Below, piece by piece: positions 24,432 through 33,072 of a stretch of DNA of 34,783 nt. The stretch spans positions 1-34,783 of the forward strand of contig JAUILT010000027.1 in assembly GCA_030432925.1 (NCBI GenBank). Direction: 5' to 3'. The translations under genes were made by a program, and so were the position numbers. The stretch's first letter is position 1; each line of letters opens with the position of its first letter. The notes under the pieces were generated by a model that had not been told where the DNA came from, did no database searches, and worked only from the letters and a program-made list of their open reading frames with translations. Origin of the DNA: Bdellovibrionia bacterium. GTDB taxonomy: Bacteria; Bdellovibrionota; Bdellovibrionia; Bdellovibrionales; UBA1609.

Positions 24432-24571
24432 CTTAGACTCTATTCTCAAATAGGATTAAAAGCGAGTTCCTAAGAGAAAAGGTGTAAAAAACAAAGTCAA
24501 GCGGGTATTCCTTTCAATAAACTGCTAAAAATATGGAATCGATTCTACGAGGTCTGTATACTCCGTAGTCG

Positions 24572-25993
24572 ATGATCCCACTTTTTAAGACCCTTTTCTT
24601 ACTCCTTCTTTTAGTTATCGCAAATTCTGGATTTGCTAAGGATCGCCCATCAAAAATCAAAGAATTTGAGAACCGTTTAGACATAATAGAAGCTCTCTAT
24701 GGAGATCTCATTTTTGAAAAATTCGGAGCACCCTTAAAGATAAACAAAATGTGGAATGTGCGTCAGGTTTTCTTCCAAGCTGACGTTGATGAGGCAGGGG
24801 AGCCCAATATTTACTTAGGAGGTGGAGCCCTCATCCTCCCAAAATACACTCCAGACGTATTTACGTTAATCGTATGCCACGAAATAGGTCATCTCATTGG
24901 TGGAGCCCCTTATAAAACAGAACATCACTATTCATCGAGTGTCGAAGGACAAGCAGATTTTTTTGCTGCTAGCTGTACTTCAAAAGTATTTGAAAATAAA
25001 CGTATAATAAAAACTAAACCGCAATCCATTACGGACAGAGAAACTGATGAATTTTGCTCTCACCGTGATATCAAAATCGGTACTAATGATTCCTGTATGA
25101 GAATCATTCATGTTTTATCAAATCTGTTTTCTGACAATTTAAAAAAATCTGGAGATTTAAATTCTATATTAAATATGGAATTTCCAAAAATAGAACACAC
25201 ATTAAATCAACGACCATCAACAGTATGTCAGATTTATACATTCTTAGCTGCTCTTTCTGGTCTTGAACGCCCTTCTTGTTGGTATAAAAAGGAGGTCCGA
25301 ATTTTTGGAAATACTCCTATGCGAGAATTTCCCACTTTAGACTCAGATGCTCAAAAAGTTTGGAATTTTTGGGATCAACGTCTTTCTCTACCTTCTGGTC
25401 TCACCCCTCCTGAAATTTATTTCTACTCATTTCAACGTCATATTCAAACTAATGAGTTTACACAGTGGCAGTCCCATTGGCTTTTAGGAAATACAGATAT
25501 CTGGTCTGATTGGGCCGATTTAAAAAATAAGAATGGTCAATCAATGGAAATAACCAGAGAGTGGATTGTTAAAAATGTTTCTAGTATATTTCCTTTCCCC
25601 AAAACATTTTTAGCATTTCATTACGATAGAACTAATCGTATTCAAATGAACCCAGAAAGAACCATGCTATCTACTTATCAAAATGATCCCTATGGAATAA
25701 AAAGAGATTTTTTAGGCGCAGGTTACTACAGTATGGGCCATGAGATGCTCCATTATGCGCTTCAAGAGAAAGTTTCCATTCCGACAAAACTACATCATTG
25801 TCTTTTTGTGACACCTCATCCAGAAACTGGAAGAATGTTAATAGATGATATGGCTCAATTTCTTGTAGATGAAAAATTAAGTGCCACTTCTATGATAAAA
25901 ATGGGTCCTAGCAGCGAAACTAAAATGGATCCTTGTAAAAGGATGAATTCTGACGAGATAAGTCTCATTCAAAAAACTCTTAAATCTCTATAA
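24572..25993 (+). CDS. Secreted putative metalloprotease with two HExxH motifs
   Basis: A 473-residue protein with a Sec signal peptide (residues 1-~22, ending NSGFA). The first zinc-binding-like motif is CHEIGHLIGG (His103, Glu104, His107), followed by SVEGQADFFAASC, where Glu125 could be the third ligand, as in gluzincin-type HEXXH...E proteins. A second HExxH, GHEMLHYAL (His390-His394), appears in the C-terminal half, followed by LIDDMAQFLVDE (425-434). Several Cys pairs fit an exported fold. The two halves may be two protease-like domains, one perhaps inactive. The family is not recognised. No strong ribosome site is seen before ATG 24572. It converges with the pseudo-receiver gene, one base between stops. 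Confidence 0.75.
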   Translation: MIPLFKTLFLLLLLVIANSGFAKDRPSKIKEFENRLDIIEALYGDLIFEKFGAPLKINKMWNVRQVFFQADVDEAGEPNIYLGGGALILPKYTPDVFTLIVCHEIGHLIGGAPYKTEHHYSSSVEGQADFFAASCTSKVFENKRIIKTKPQSITDRETDEFCSHRDIKIGTNDSCMRIIHVLSNLFSDNLKKSGDLNSILNMEFPKIEHTLNQRPSTVCQIYTFLAALSGLERPSCWYKKEVRIFGNTPMREFPTLDSDAQKVWNFWDQRLSLPSGLTPPEIYFYSFQRHIQTNEFTQWQSHWLLGNTDIWSDWADLKNKNGQSMEITREWIVKNVSSIFPFPKTFLAFHYDRTNRIQMNPERTMLSTYQNDPYGIKRDFLGAGYYSMGHEMLHYALQEKVSIPTKLHHCLFVTPHPETGRMLIDDMAQFLVDEKLSATSMIKMGPSSETKMDPCKRMNSDEISLIQKTLKSL

Positions 25994-25994
25994 T

Positions 25995-28025
25995 TCATGC
26001 CGCTTCATCAGAAGAGTCTTCACTATCATTTTTTTCTGATTTGACCTTAGTTATTAATTCATAAACAAGAATTTCAGCAACATACTGTTTAAATTTTTCA
26101 AATTCATTCTTATTTATATGGAGACCTGATGCTCCTCCCTCTTTAGATATAAGTTTTTCTTTTTGTCTAGGAAGAATCTTAGATCCTGCATTTAAATATT
26201 TATAAAAGCGATCATTCTTTTTTAAATATATATACGAATTAACATTAATAGGAAATTGGGTGGATAAATGTACTGCACTTATTCTTGCCATATCAGAAGA
26301 TTTATCAGAATCCTGTAAATGAGGAATCCTACTTTTCGTAGGAACAAATGTAACCGCTATCTCTTCTGGTCCAGATTGTTCAAAAATAGTGAAGTTTTCT
26401 ATTTTTTTCGAAAATTGGTCTAAATCAAAATTTTCAGTTTCTACAAAAAATGATTTTTGACAGTGAACATTTATTCCTTGTGAGGCAAGTTGTTTTTCAA
26501 CGGCCTCAGAAAGGACTTTTAGAAAATCAATATCAGGCTTAAGGTCAACTCTACCTCTTCCAACAAGAAAGTATCCATGAATTTTTTGTGAATCTACTGG
26601 AATAACCCCAACTTTTTCAATTTCTTTAATTTCAATTCGTACATTTGGATCAGGATTTTTACAGCTTTCCTTTAGTGCTCTATGAACACTCTCTTTAAAC
26701 TTATCCTCTTCTTCACTTAAAATTTTTCCTTCGGCAACAATACTTTCAGAAAAATTTTTTTTATTTTTTGTATTCCCTATGCTATCAAGTGTTTCTTTAT
26801 TAGAAATTTTATTTACTCCATATTCCTCATTTTCTCCTGACATCTTTTTATTTATTTTCTCTGAAGAGTTTTGATTAAATTTCTTTTTTTGTTTTTCTTC
26901 AGCAGATAATATATCTTCATCTCTTTGTTTCTTTTTTTCTTCCATTTCAGAAATGTGTACATTATTTTTAGATTTTTCTCCATGTTGAATGTCAAAACGA
27001 GGCTTTGATTTTTTTCCTTCAGAAATTAGTGGGTCATCTGCATCTGGCTGAAATTTATTTCTTTTTTGATTTATTTCAAAAGTAGCTCCAGGTCTGTTTT
27101 TTTGATTTTTAATAGGAATATCTTCTTCATCTTTTTGTTTTTGCCAAGGAAAGGCTTTCTTTTTAGATTCTACTCGAGCTTTTTTTGCGCTTTTTTCCTC
27201 TTCTGTCATTTGAGAACCAGAATTTTTTAGTACATTTTGATAATAAGAACTTTCGCTCTCTTTTAATTCTGAATCTTCACGATTCATATGATCTTTTTTC
27301 TTCTCTGAAGGAGTTAATTTTTCAGTATGATTATCCTGTTTTTTAATTGGATCAAGGTCTTCTCCTGAACTGAGCTTTCGTAACATTTCTGCTGCTGAAA
27401 GGTTCATATTAGATTTCTTTTCTTTTTCTTGAATATCTTTGAGCTTGGTTCTTACTGATCCAGATAATGGAGCTTTACGACTATCAGAACTTTCACCTGC
27501 AATTTTAATTGTAGATTTTGACTTACTCCCTTTCACTTGTATGGTGTTATCTTCATCTTTGCCAGATTTTTTTGCCGAGCCTGAAATGGATTGAATTTCC
27601 TGTGGATTATAAATTCCATCCAAAGTCTGTCGGATAAATCTATGAAGACTTGGTCCACTAGGAAATCCAGTAAATTTATATTTAAAACGAGATTTATTAA
27701 GTTTATTGATGGATATAGCTCCACCATCTTCAGTAAACCCTATACAAATGGTATTAAGAGTTTGAGCTAAAAGTATAGGAAGCCTAGATACATTTGGATT
27801 GGGGTGATCGACACTAATCATTACAATATCTGGCGACTCTTTAACAATTGTTGCAATAGCTTTAGATATGCTTCCAGCACAACTTGTTGGCCAACCTCTT
27901 CTTGTTAGAAACTGAACTGAGTTATTTAAGGAATCAGGATTTTTAGCAATAATAAATATATTAACTTCCAATTGATCAATATCAACTGGTTCCTGTTTGT
28001 TCTGTTTTTGATCATCAGAACTCAT
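25995..28025 (-). CDS. Pseudo-receiver protein with long charged linker and C-terminal domain
   Basis: A 676-residue cytoplasmic-looking protein in three parts. Residues ~20-138 resemble a response-regulator receiver, but the phosphate-accepting Asp is replaced: PDIVMISVDHP has Ser71 where PDLVLLDxxMP has Asp, and the acidic pocket is missing. Residues ~145-435 are a low-complexity linker very rich in Lys, Glu, Ser and Asn, probably disordered. The C-terminal ~240 residues are folded, with IEIKEIEKVGVIPVDSQKIH and a tail FPINVNSYIYLKKNDRFYKY. The tail recalls the N-terminal region of some HD-GYP proteins (weak). The DNA is very AT-rich compared with the left half of the window. Function is unknown; a scaffold or signalling role is inference. 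GGGAATGGA precedes ATG 28025. Confidence 0.8.
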   Translation of the reverse strand: MSSDDQKQNKQEPVDIDQLEVNIFIIAKNPDSLNNSVQFLTRRGWPTSCAGSISKAIATIVKESPDIVMISVDHPNPNVSRLPILLAQTLNTICIGFTEDGGAISINKLNKSRFKYKFTGFPSGPSLHRFIRQTLDGIYNPQEIQSISGSAKKSGKDEDNTIQVKGSKSKSTIKIAGESSDSRKAPLSGSVRTKLKDIQEKEKKSNMNLSAAEMLRKLSSGEDLDPIKKQDNHTEKLTPSEKKKDHMNREDSELKESESSYYQNVLKNSGSQMTEEEKSAKKARVESKKKAFPWQKQKDEEDIPIKNQKNRPGATFEINQKRNKFQPDADDPLISEGKKSKPRFDIQHGEKSKNNVHISEMEEKKKQRDEDILSAEEKQKKKFNQNSSEKINKKMSGENEEYGVNKISNKETLDSIGNTKNKKNFSESIVAEGKILSEEEDKFKESVHRALKESCKNPDPNVRIEIKEIEKVGVIPVDSQKIHGYFLVGRGRVDLKPDIDFLKVLSEAVEKQLASQGINVHCQKSFFVETENFDLDQFSKKIENFTIFEQSGPEEIAVTFVPTKSRIPHLQDSDKSSDMARISAVHLSTQFPINVNSYIYLKKNDRFYKYLNAGSKILPRQKEKLISKEGGASGLHINKNEFEKFKQYVAEILVYELITKVKSEKNDSEDSSDEAA

Positions 28026-28147
28026 TCCATTCCCATCTATCCATTAAGACGAAATCAATCACTCTGGGTATAGATTTATCGGAAAATCCTGAATAATTAA
28101 TGAGTTAACACTAACTTTATAGACTCGACTCAAGAAGAGTGCACAAT

Positions 28148-28181
28148 AAAAAAGCGCCGTTTGTTTTGTCGGCGCTTTTTT
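28148..28181 (-). terminator. Strong terminator downstream of atpE
   Basis: AAAAAAGCGCCG (28148-28159) and CGGCGCTTTTTT (28170-28181) form a perfect 12-bp stem with a 10-base loop. T-runs flank both sides, so it works in either direction. It lies 35 bases after the atpE stop and ends the gyrB-to-atpE transcript. Confidence 0.92.
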
Positions 28182-28215
28182 ATCCCAGCCTGGTATGCAA
28201 AACTGGTCTAAAGAA

Positions 28216-28512
28216 TTAACCCAGCTTTCCAAGAAGTAGAAAAGCAATCACAAGAGAGAAAATCACTAGTGATTCAATAAAAACAAGACCAAGAATCATA
28301 GGAACAAACATGTTATTGCTGGCTTGTGGGTTCCTTGCCAATCCATCCATAGCAGCAGAACCAATTTTTCCTTGAGCCAGTGTACCACCAATAGCAGCAA
28401 TACCAATGGCCAGTGCTGTAGCCAGAGCAATATTACCTTGATCTCCACCACCCATTTGTGCAAAAGCAGGCGTAGCTAGTAGAGCAATAAATGCCAGTGT
28501 AAATTTTCTCAT
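28216..28512 (-). CDS. atpE: F0F1 ATP synthase subunit c with N-terminal signal-like extension
   Basis: A 98-residue c subunit; the ring of these turns with ion flow. Two transmembrane helices are clear: IALATALAIGIAAIGGTLAQ and FVPMILGLVFIESLVIFSLV. The ion-binding carboxylate is Glu80 in FIESL; Gln47 (LAQGK) and Ser81 are also present. The loop DGLARNPQA is conserved. The first 18 residues (RKFTLAFIALLATPAFA) look like a cleavable signal peptide, absent from E. coli AtpE. ATG 28512 has GGGAGA at good spacing; an in-frame start at 28545 would overlap atpB and is unlikely. Last gene of the chain, followed by a strong terminator. Confidence 0.96.
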   Translation of the reverse strand: MRKFTLAFIALLATPAFAQMGGGDQGNIALATALAIGIAAIGGTLAQGKIGSAAMDGLARNPQASNNMFVPMILGLVFIESLVIFSLVIAFLLLGKLG

Positions 28513-28534
28513 TAATTTTCTCCCGTTGTTATAA

Positions 28535-29230
28535 TTAGTGATCATGTGAAATTGCCATTGATATATAAATCATGGTTAGCAAAGTGAATACAAATGCCTG
28601 CATAGTACACACAAACATTCCTAGTCCATAAAAAACGGCAGGAACTGGAACCCACCAAGGGACTAAATCAAGAAAAACTGAAAGAACAGTATGGTCACCC
28701 AACATATTTCCGTAAAGACGTAAACCTAAACTAAACGGCCTCATTAAATGAGAAATAAGTTCAAGCACCAACATCATAGGCCCAATGAACATAACAGGGC
28801 CCCAGAACTGTTTCACATAACCTATACCATGTTCTTTAATCCCATGAATGTTGTAAACAATAAAAGTAAATAAACCAATACCGATAGTTGTATTCAAATT
28901 ATCCGTGGCAGGCGTCATACCTGGAATTAAGCCCACGAGGTTATTAATCCATATATAGAAAAATAGTGATGCAAACAAAGGTGCATATTTGCGTCCACTT
29001 TCTCCCATAACCAGATCTGTTAGGCCAATGATGAATTCAACAAAAACCTCAAAAAATCCCTTCACAGAAAACTTTCCAGCAGGAACAACTGCAGACTCAC
29101 CATTACCCAAAGCCAGTCGACCCAATAACGAAAGGATAATAAGAAATCCACCAACAGCTACAGCTGTAACAACTGGAATGGCATGGTGATCAACACCAGG
29201 AATAAGTTGAGTCCAATTAAAGTGCACCAT
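28535..29230 (-). CDS. atpB: F0F1 ATP synthase subunit a
   Basis: Subunit a forms the stationary half-channels next to the c ring. It is about 231 residues with five or six membrane helices. The essential Arg lies in LRLYGNMLGDHTVL, and the neighbouring helix has ELISHLMRPFSLG. The C-terminal MQAFVFTLLTMIYIS is conserved. ATG 29230 is preferred over a TTG at 29236 because AAAGG lies about 9 bases upstream. It starts 12 bases after the atpI stop and ends 22 bases before atpE. It has no signal peptide. Confidence 0.97.
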   Translation of the reverse strand: MVHFNWTQLIPGVDHHAIPVVTAVAVGGFLIILSLLGRLALGNGESAVVPAGKFSVKGFFEVFVEFIIGLTDLVMGESGRKYAPLFASLFFYIWINNLVGLIPGMTPATDNLNTTIGIGLFTFIVYNIHGIKEHGIGYVKQFWGPVMFIGPMMLVLELISHLMRPFSLGLRLYGNMLGDHTVLSVFLDLVPWWVPVPAVFYGLGMFVCTMQAFVFTLLTMIYISMAISHDH

Positions 29231-29242
29231 CAGCAAAAGCCT

Positions 29243-29599
29243 TTACATGTTTTTTACTTTTAAAACCCAAAATATTGATCCTGGGATAAAGCTCAGGAAA
29301 CCTATCAAAAAACCAGCCTTATGAACCTGTGTTGAATTCATGGCAAAGTACAGAATAATTCCTAAAATTGCGTACTTAAATACAATGACACCTCCGGTAA
29401 TGGCAACCGATTTTTTCTTTAAAAAGCCTTTGGCAGCTATATCCATCAGCCAAAAAATCAAAATCCCAAATAAACCTCCAAAAAGGCATGATAGCGCAGC
29501 GCGTATATCATAATAAACCCATGAAATAGCAGTAAATAGCAAAATATAGGTCGATGTGAATTGATAAAAGCCTTTAGTCTTTGGGAGTTGCACTGTCAC
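29243..29599 (-). CDS. atpI: ATP synthase subunit I (AtpI)
   Basis: A 118-residue protein with four predicted membrane helices (TSTYILLFTAISWVYY, ALSCLFGGLFGILIFWLMD, VIVFKYAILGIILYFAM and GFLIGFLSFIPGSIFWVLKV). This size and layout, directly before atpB, fit AtpI, an assembly factor for the c ring. The start is GTG 29599, which lies inside the preceding atpZ-like gene, overlapping it by 26 bases, so translation is coupled. Sequence identity to AtpI is low in this family, so position carries much of the call. Confidence 0.75.
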   Translation of the reverse strand: MTVQLPKTKGFYQFTSTYILLFTAISWVYYDIRAALSCLFGGLFGILIFWLMDIAAKGFLKKKSVAITGGVIVFKYAILGIILYFAMNSTQVHKAGFLIGFLSFIPGSIFWVLKVKNM

Positions 29600-29822
29600 T
29601 CACATCTTGCATAAATTTCTTAGCTATGGCGATGATATGCCATACCCAAACACCAAATGAGGCAAGAACAAGAAATATCACCGAATAGCCTGGCCAGCCT
29701 GTGAGTTTATCAACTTCACGTCCAACAATAACAGAGCCTATCATCATACCAATAATTTCCATTCCCAAACCGGCAAAAACTAAACCTTTTCCAGTTTTAT
29801 TTTCAGAGCCATTTTTATTCAT
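29574..29822 (-). CDS. AtpZ/AtpI-type small F0 accessory protein
   Basis: An 82-residue protein with two membrane helices (FAGLGMEIIGMMIGSVIVG and YSVIFLVLASFGVWVWHIIA). The GLGMEIIGMMIGSVIVGREVDK pattern, with Gly and Glu in the first helix, is the hallmark of the PF09527-type ATPase gene1/AtpZ family. In known cases AtpZ with AtpI forms a Mg2+/Ca2+ transport or assembly unit. Its stop region overlaps the GTG start of atpI by 26 bases, and its ATG overlaps the TPR lipoprotein stop by 4 bases, so these three genes are tightly coupled. Confidence 0.82.
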   Translation of the reverse strand: MNKNGSENKTGKGLVFAGLGMEIIGMMIGSVIVGREVDKLTGWPGYSVIFLVLASFGVWVWHIIAIAKKFMQDVSDSATPKD

Positions 29823-30631
29823 CTCTTTAGACCTTTTGCTCCCGGCTGATTTTCAGCCCTTTCTTTTAACCTCTTGATTTTGAGTTCAATAAATTCCTGA
29901 GTAGGATAGCTCTCTTTTATAGACTCAAGAATTTCTATAGCTTTTTTAAAATCTTTTTTTTCCTCATGAGCCACAGAAAGATTGATTCCCACATTTTCGG
30001 ACTGAGCTTTTTTGGGGTTTGAAGTCATTAACTCTTTAAAAACTTTAATAGCATTGTCTACTTTTTTAGTCGTAAGAAAAATATTAGCTTTAAACAATTT
30101 GAGATCAAAAACTTTGTCTTTATCAGGATTTTCTTCAAGTAAAGTATTTACTTCTACGAGACTCTGATAAAAATTGTTTACTTGAAAATGACTTTTAGCA
30201 ATTCGAGTTCTAAAAAAATAGTTATCTTCTTTGGTATGAGGTAATTTCAAAAGTCGACCGTACTCAATAATTGCTTGAGGATAATTACCAATTTTTTCAA
30301 AATAAATATCAGCTATTTTTTTTTGACTGTTAAATCTTTCTTTTGAGTCCTCTGAATACACAACTAGATATTTATAAAAAGCTATGGCCTTATTGAAGTT
30401 TTTTATCTCTAATAAAGCTATCCTAGCGGCATTTCTGGCAGAGATAACAGCCATATCAGAGTCAGGGTCTCTTTTTATAATACGACTGTAATGCTCAAGT
30501 GCTGATTTGAAATCTCCGGTTTTTTCATTACTCCTTGCCCGACTATATTCCACATCTTGGTAAGAAAGAGAACAGGAGGAAAAAATAAAAAGACCTAACA
30601 ATACTAGACTATTTTTCTTCACTGTCTTCAT
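29819..30631 (-). CDS. TPR-repeat lipoprotein
   Basis: A 270-residue lipoprotein. The signal ends LFIFSSC with Cys20 as the likely lipidated residue. The rest is all helical with tetratricopeptide-like repeats: GDFKSALEHYSRIIKRDPDS, KNFNKAIAFYKYLVVYSEDS, GNYPQAIIEYGRLLKLPHT, KVDNAIKVFKELMTSNPKK and KDFKKAIEILESIKESYPT. This resembles YfiO/BamD-like and general periplasmic TPR scaffolds. The start at 30631 overlaps the gyrA 3' end by 23 bases and its stop overlaps the atpZ-like start by 4 bases. Whether it serves the ATP synthase or the envelope is unknown. The fold and the lipoprotein nature are likely. Confidence 0.85.
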   Translation of the reverse strand: MKTVKKNSLVLLGLFIFSSCSLSYQDVEYSRARSNEKTGDFKSALEHYSRIIKRDPDSDMAVISARNAARIALLEIKNFNKAIAFYKYLVVYSEDSKERFNSQKKIADIYFEKIGNYPQAIIEYGRLLKLPHTKEDNYFFRTRIAKSHFQVNNFYQSLVEVNTLLEENPDKDKVFDLKLFKANIFLTTKKVDNAIKVFKELMTSNPKKAQSENVGINLSVAHEEKKDFKKAIEILESIKESYPTQEFIELKIKRLKERAENQPGAKGLKR

Positions 30632-33056
30632 CTATGAGAGCTAAATCTGTTACATACTCTCCAGATTTTAGATTGATCAAACGTACACCTTGAGTATTTC
30701 TACCCATGACAGAGATATCTGAACATTTCATTCTAATGGATTGCCCCTGATTGGTCATAATCAATACTTGCTGTGAATCATCCACAAAACGAGCACAAAC
30801 TACTTGACCCACTTTGTCTGTAGTTTTTTGTGTAATAATTCCGACCCCACCACGACTCTGACGTCGATATTCAGTCATAGAAGTTCGTTTTCCATAACCA
30901 TTAGCTGTCACAATTAAAATAGTTGACTCACTATCCTTAGAAATCACTTCCATTCCGATAACTTTATCATCTTTACCAAGAGTAATGCCTTTGACTCCAC
31001 GAGCCGTACGCCCCATAGCTCTGACATCATTTTCATCAAAGCGAATGGACATGCCTTCGCTTGTGACAATAAATACATCACACTTTCCTGTACTGATTTT
31101 ACTGTCTTGTAGATTATCTTCCATTTCAATAGTCAAAGCGATCAAACCAGAAAGCCTGGGTTTTTTGAAGCTATCCAACTTTGTCTTTTTGATAATTCCT
31201 TTTTCCGTTAGCATGACTACATAACCTGCTTCATCAAAGTTACTCACTGGCAAAATAGCACGAACCTTTTCACCACTAGATAGTTGAATAACATTTTGAA
31301 TGGCCTTACCACGTGATGTCCGGCTTCCCATGGGTAGTTGGTGAACCTTAGTCCAATAAACCTTTCCACGATCAGAGAAGGACAGAATTGTATCGAGAGT
31401 TTCTGCAGAAAAAACTCTCCAAATAAAATCCTCCTCTCTAGCACCAGCCCCTTTAAGGCCTTTTCCTCCACGTTTTTGAACTCTGTATTGGTCTAAAGGC
31501 ATACGCTTGATGTAACCAGCCATACTCATGGATACAACCATCTCTTCTTTGGCGATGAGATCTTCATCAACCAACTCTTCTGTACTAGCCTCAATTTTTG
31601 TACGTCTTGGATCTGCGTATTTATCTTTAACTGTCTGCAATTCCTCAACTATAATTTTATAAATTTCAGAAACATTAGCTAAAACATTTTTCAACCATTG
31701 AATTTTTTCCATGACTTCTTTGAGTTCATTTTCAATTTTTTCTCGTTCTAGCCCTGTCAACCTTTGTAAACGCATTTCCAAAATAGCCTGGGCTTGCTTT
31801 TCTGTAAACTCAAATTGATTCATCAAGTTTTTCTTAGCAATGGCTGTCTCGTTGGATGCACGTATAGTGGCTATCACCTGATCAATAGAGTCTAGTGCTT
31901 TTTTCAAGCCCTCTAGAATATGTGCACGGGCCTCCGCCTTTTTTAGTTCAAATATACAACGCCGGGTAACCACGTCTTTTCTATGAGCAATAAAAGACTC
32001 CAGCATTGACTTTAAATCAAAAGTTCTTGGCTGCATGCTGGAGTCTAATGCCAACATGATGATTCCATAGCTCACTTGAAGTTGGGTGTACTTATACAAA
32101 CGATTGAGAATCACTTGAGCATTTTCATTTTTCTTTAGATTAATGACAATTCTCATTCCTTCACGTGAAGACTCATCTCGAATATCAGAAATCCCTTCTA
32201 CTTTTTTGTCTTTTACTAGATTGGCTACACTTTCGATAAGTTTAGCTTTGTTCACCTGATAAGGAATCTCTGTGACGATAATATCTTCTCTGTCTTTTCT
32301 AGGAACAATTTCAGTAACGGCTTTAAGTGTAATAACTCCTCGCCCTTTTTTATACGCCTGAATAATTCCATTGGTTCCAGCAATAGTTCCTGCCGTTGGG
32401 AAGTCCGGACCTGGAATATATTTAATAAGTTCGTCGAGAGTCAGTTTTGGATTTTTAATCATGGCAATACAGCCATCAATAACTTCGCCTAAATTGTGCG
32501 GTGGAATATTTGTTGCCATACCTACAGCAATTCCAGAACTTCCATTAACTAAAAGGTTTGGAAATTTTGCTGGCAGGACTGTTGGAATCAATAAAGAATC
32601 ATCATAGTTCCATTGAAAGCTGACCGTATCTTTTTCAATATCTTCAAGAAGTTCTTCCGCCAGACGAGTCATTCTCACTTCTGTGTATCGAGCAGCAGCA
32701 GGAGAATCTCCATCAATGGAGCCAAAGTTACCCTGTCCATCAATCAATGGATTTCTCATGGAAAAATCCTGAGCCATTCTGACCATTGTGTCATAGGCCG
32801 CAGCATCCCCATGCGGATGATATTTACCAATCACATCCCCTACAACACGAGCTGATTTTTTGTAAGGCTTGTCATGGGTGTTATTTAAGTCATGCATGGC
32901 ATACAAAACCCGCTTGTGAACTGGTTTTAACCCATCTCTAACGTCTGGAAGTGCACGACCAACAATCACGCTCATGGAGTACTGAAGGTAAGCTTCTCGC
33001 ATCTCCTGATTAATATCTACTTCTGTGATTCCTTTATTTGGGTCTACCGGATCCAT
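30609..33056 (-). CDS. gyrA: DNA gyrase subunit A
   Basis: An 815-residue type II topoisomerase subunit that cuts and rejoins DNA to introduce negative supercoils. The catalytic Tyr is Tyr124 in AARYTEVRM. The quinolone-region motif GKYHPHGDAAAYDTMVRMAQ has Ala85 at the E. coli Ser83 position and Asp89 at Asp87. GyrA-box QKRGGKG in the C-terminal beta-pinwheel marks gyrase rather than topoisomerase IV. Six pinwheel blades with repeated KKTxLxxF-like strands follow. An acidic tail (LALIDEDSEEK) ends the protein. It starts 16 bases after gyrB and overlaps the next gene by 23 bases. Confidence 0.98.
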   Translation of the reverse strand: MDPVDPNKGITEVDINQEMREAYLQYSMSVIVGRALPDVRDGLKPVHKRVLYAMHDLNNTHDKPYKKSARVVGDVIGKYHPHGDAAAYDTMVRMAQDFSMRNPLIDGQGNFGSIDGDSPAAARYTEVRMTRLAEELLEDIEKDTVSFQWNYDDSLLIPTVLPAKFPNLLVNGSSGIAVGMATNIPPHNLGEVIDGCIAMIKNPKLTLDELIKYIPGPDFPTAGTIAGTNGIIQAYKKGRGVITLKAVTEIVPRKDREDIIVTEIPYQVNKAKLIESVANLVKDKKVEGISDIRDESSREGMRIVINLKKNENAQVILNRLYKYTQLQVSYGIIMLALDSSMQPRTFDLKSMLESFIAHRKDVVTRRCIFELKKAEARAHILEGLKKALDSIDQVIATIRASNETAIAKKNLMNQFEFTEKQAQAILEMRLQRLTGLEREKIENELKEVMEKIQWLKNVLANVSEIYKIIVEELQTVKDKYADPRRTKIEASTEELVDEDLIAKEEMVVSMSMAGYIKRMPLDQYRVQKRGGKGLKGAGAREEDFIWRVFSAETLDTILSFSDRGKVYWTKVHQLPMGSRTSRGKAIQNVIQLSSGEKVRAILPVSNFDEAGYVVMLTEKGIIKKTKLDSFKKPRLSGLIALTIEMEDNLQDSKISTGKCDVFIVTSEGMSIRFDENDVRAMGRTARGVKGITLGKDDKVIGMEVISKDSESTILIVTANGYGKRTSMTEYRRQSRGGVGIITQKTTDKVGQVVCARFVDDSQQVLIMTNQGQSIRMKCSDISVMGRNTQGVRLINLKSGEYVTDLALIDEDSEEK

Positions 33057-33072
33057 ACTTGATTACCTCTAA

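Noticed and set aside
28062-28095. Possible further repeat copy upstream of the pseudo-receiver gene
   Set aside because: On the minus strand, GATTTTCCGATAAATC with CTATACC recalls the right arm, but the match is too weak to list as a feature.
28059-28247. Open frame across the atpE terminator
   Set aside because: It spans the perfect stem-loop and the end of atpE, with no coding signal.
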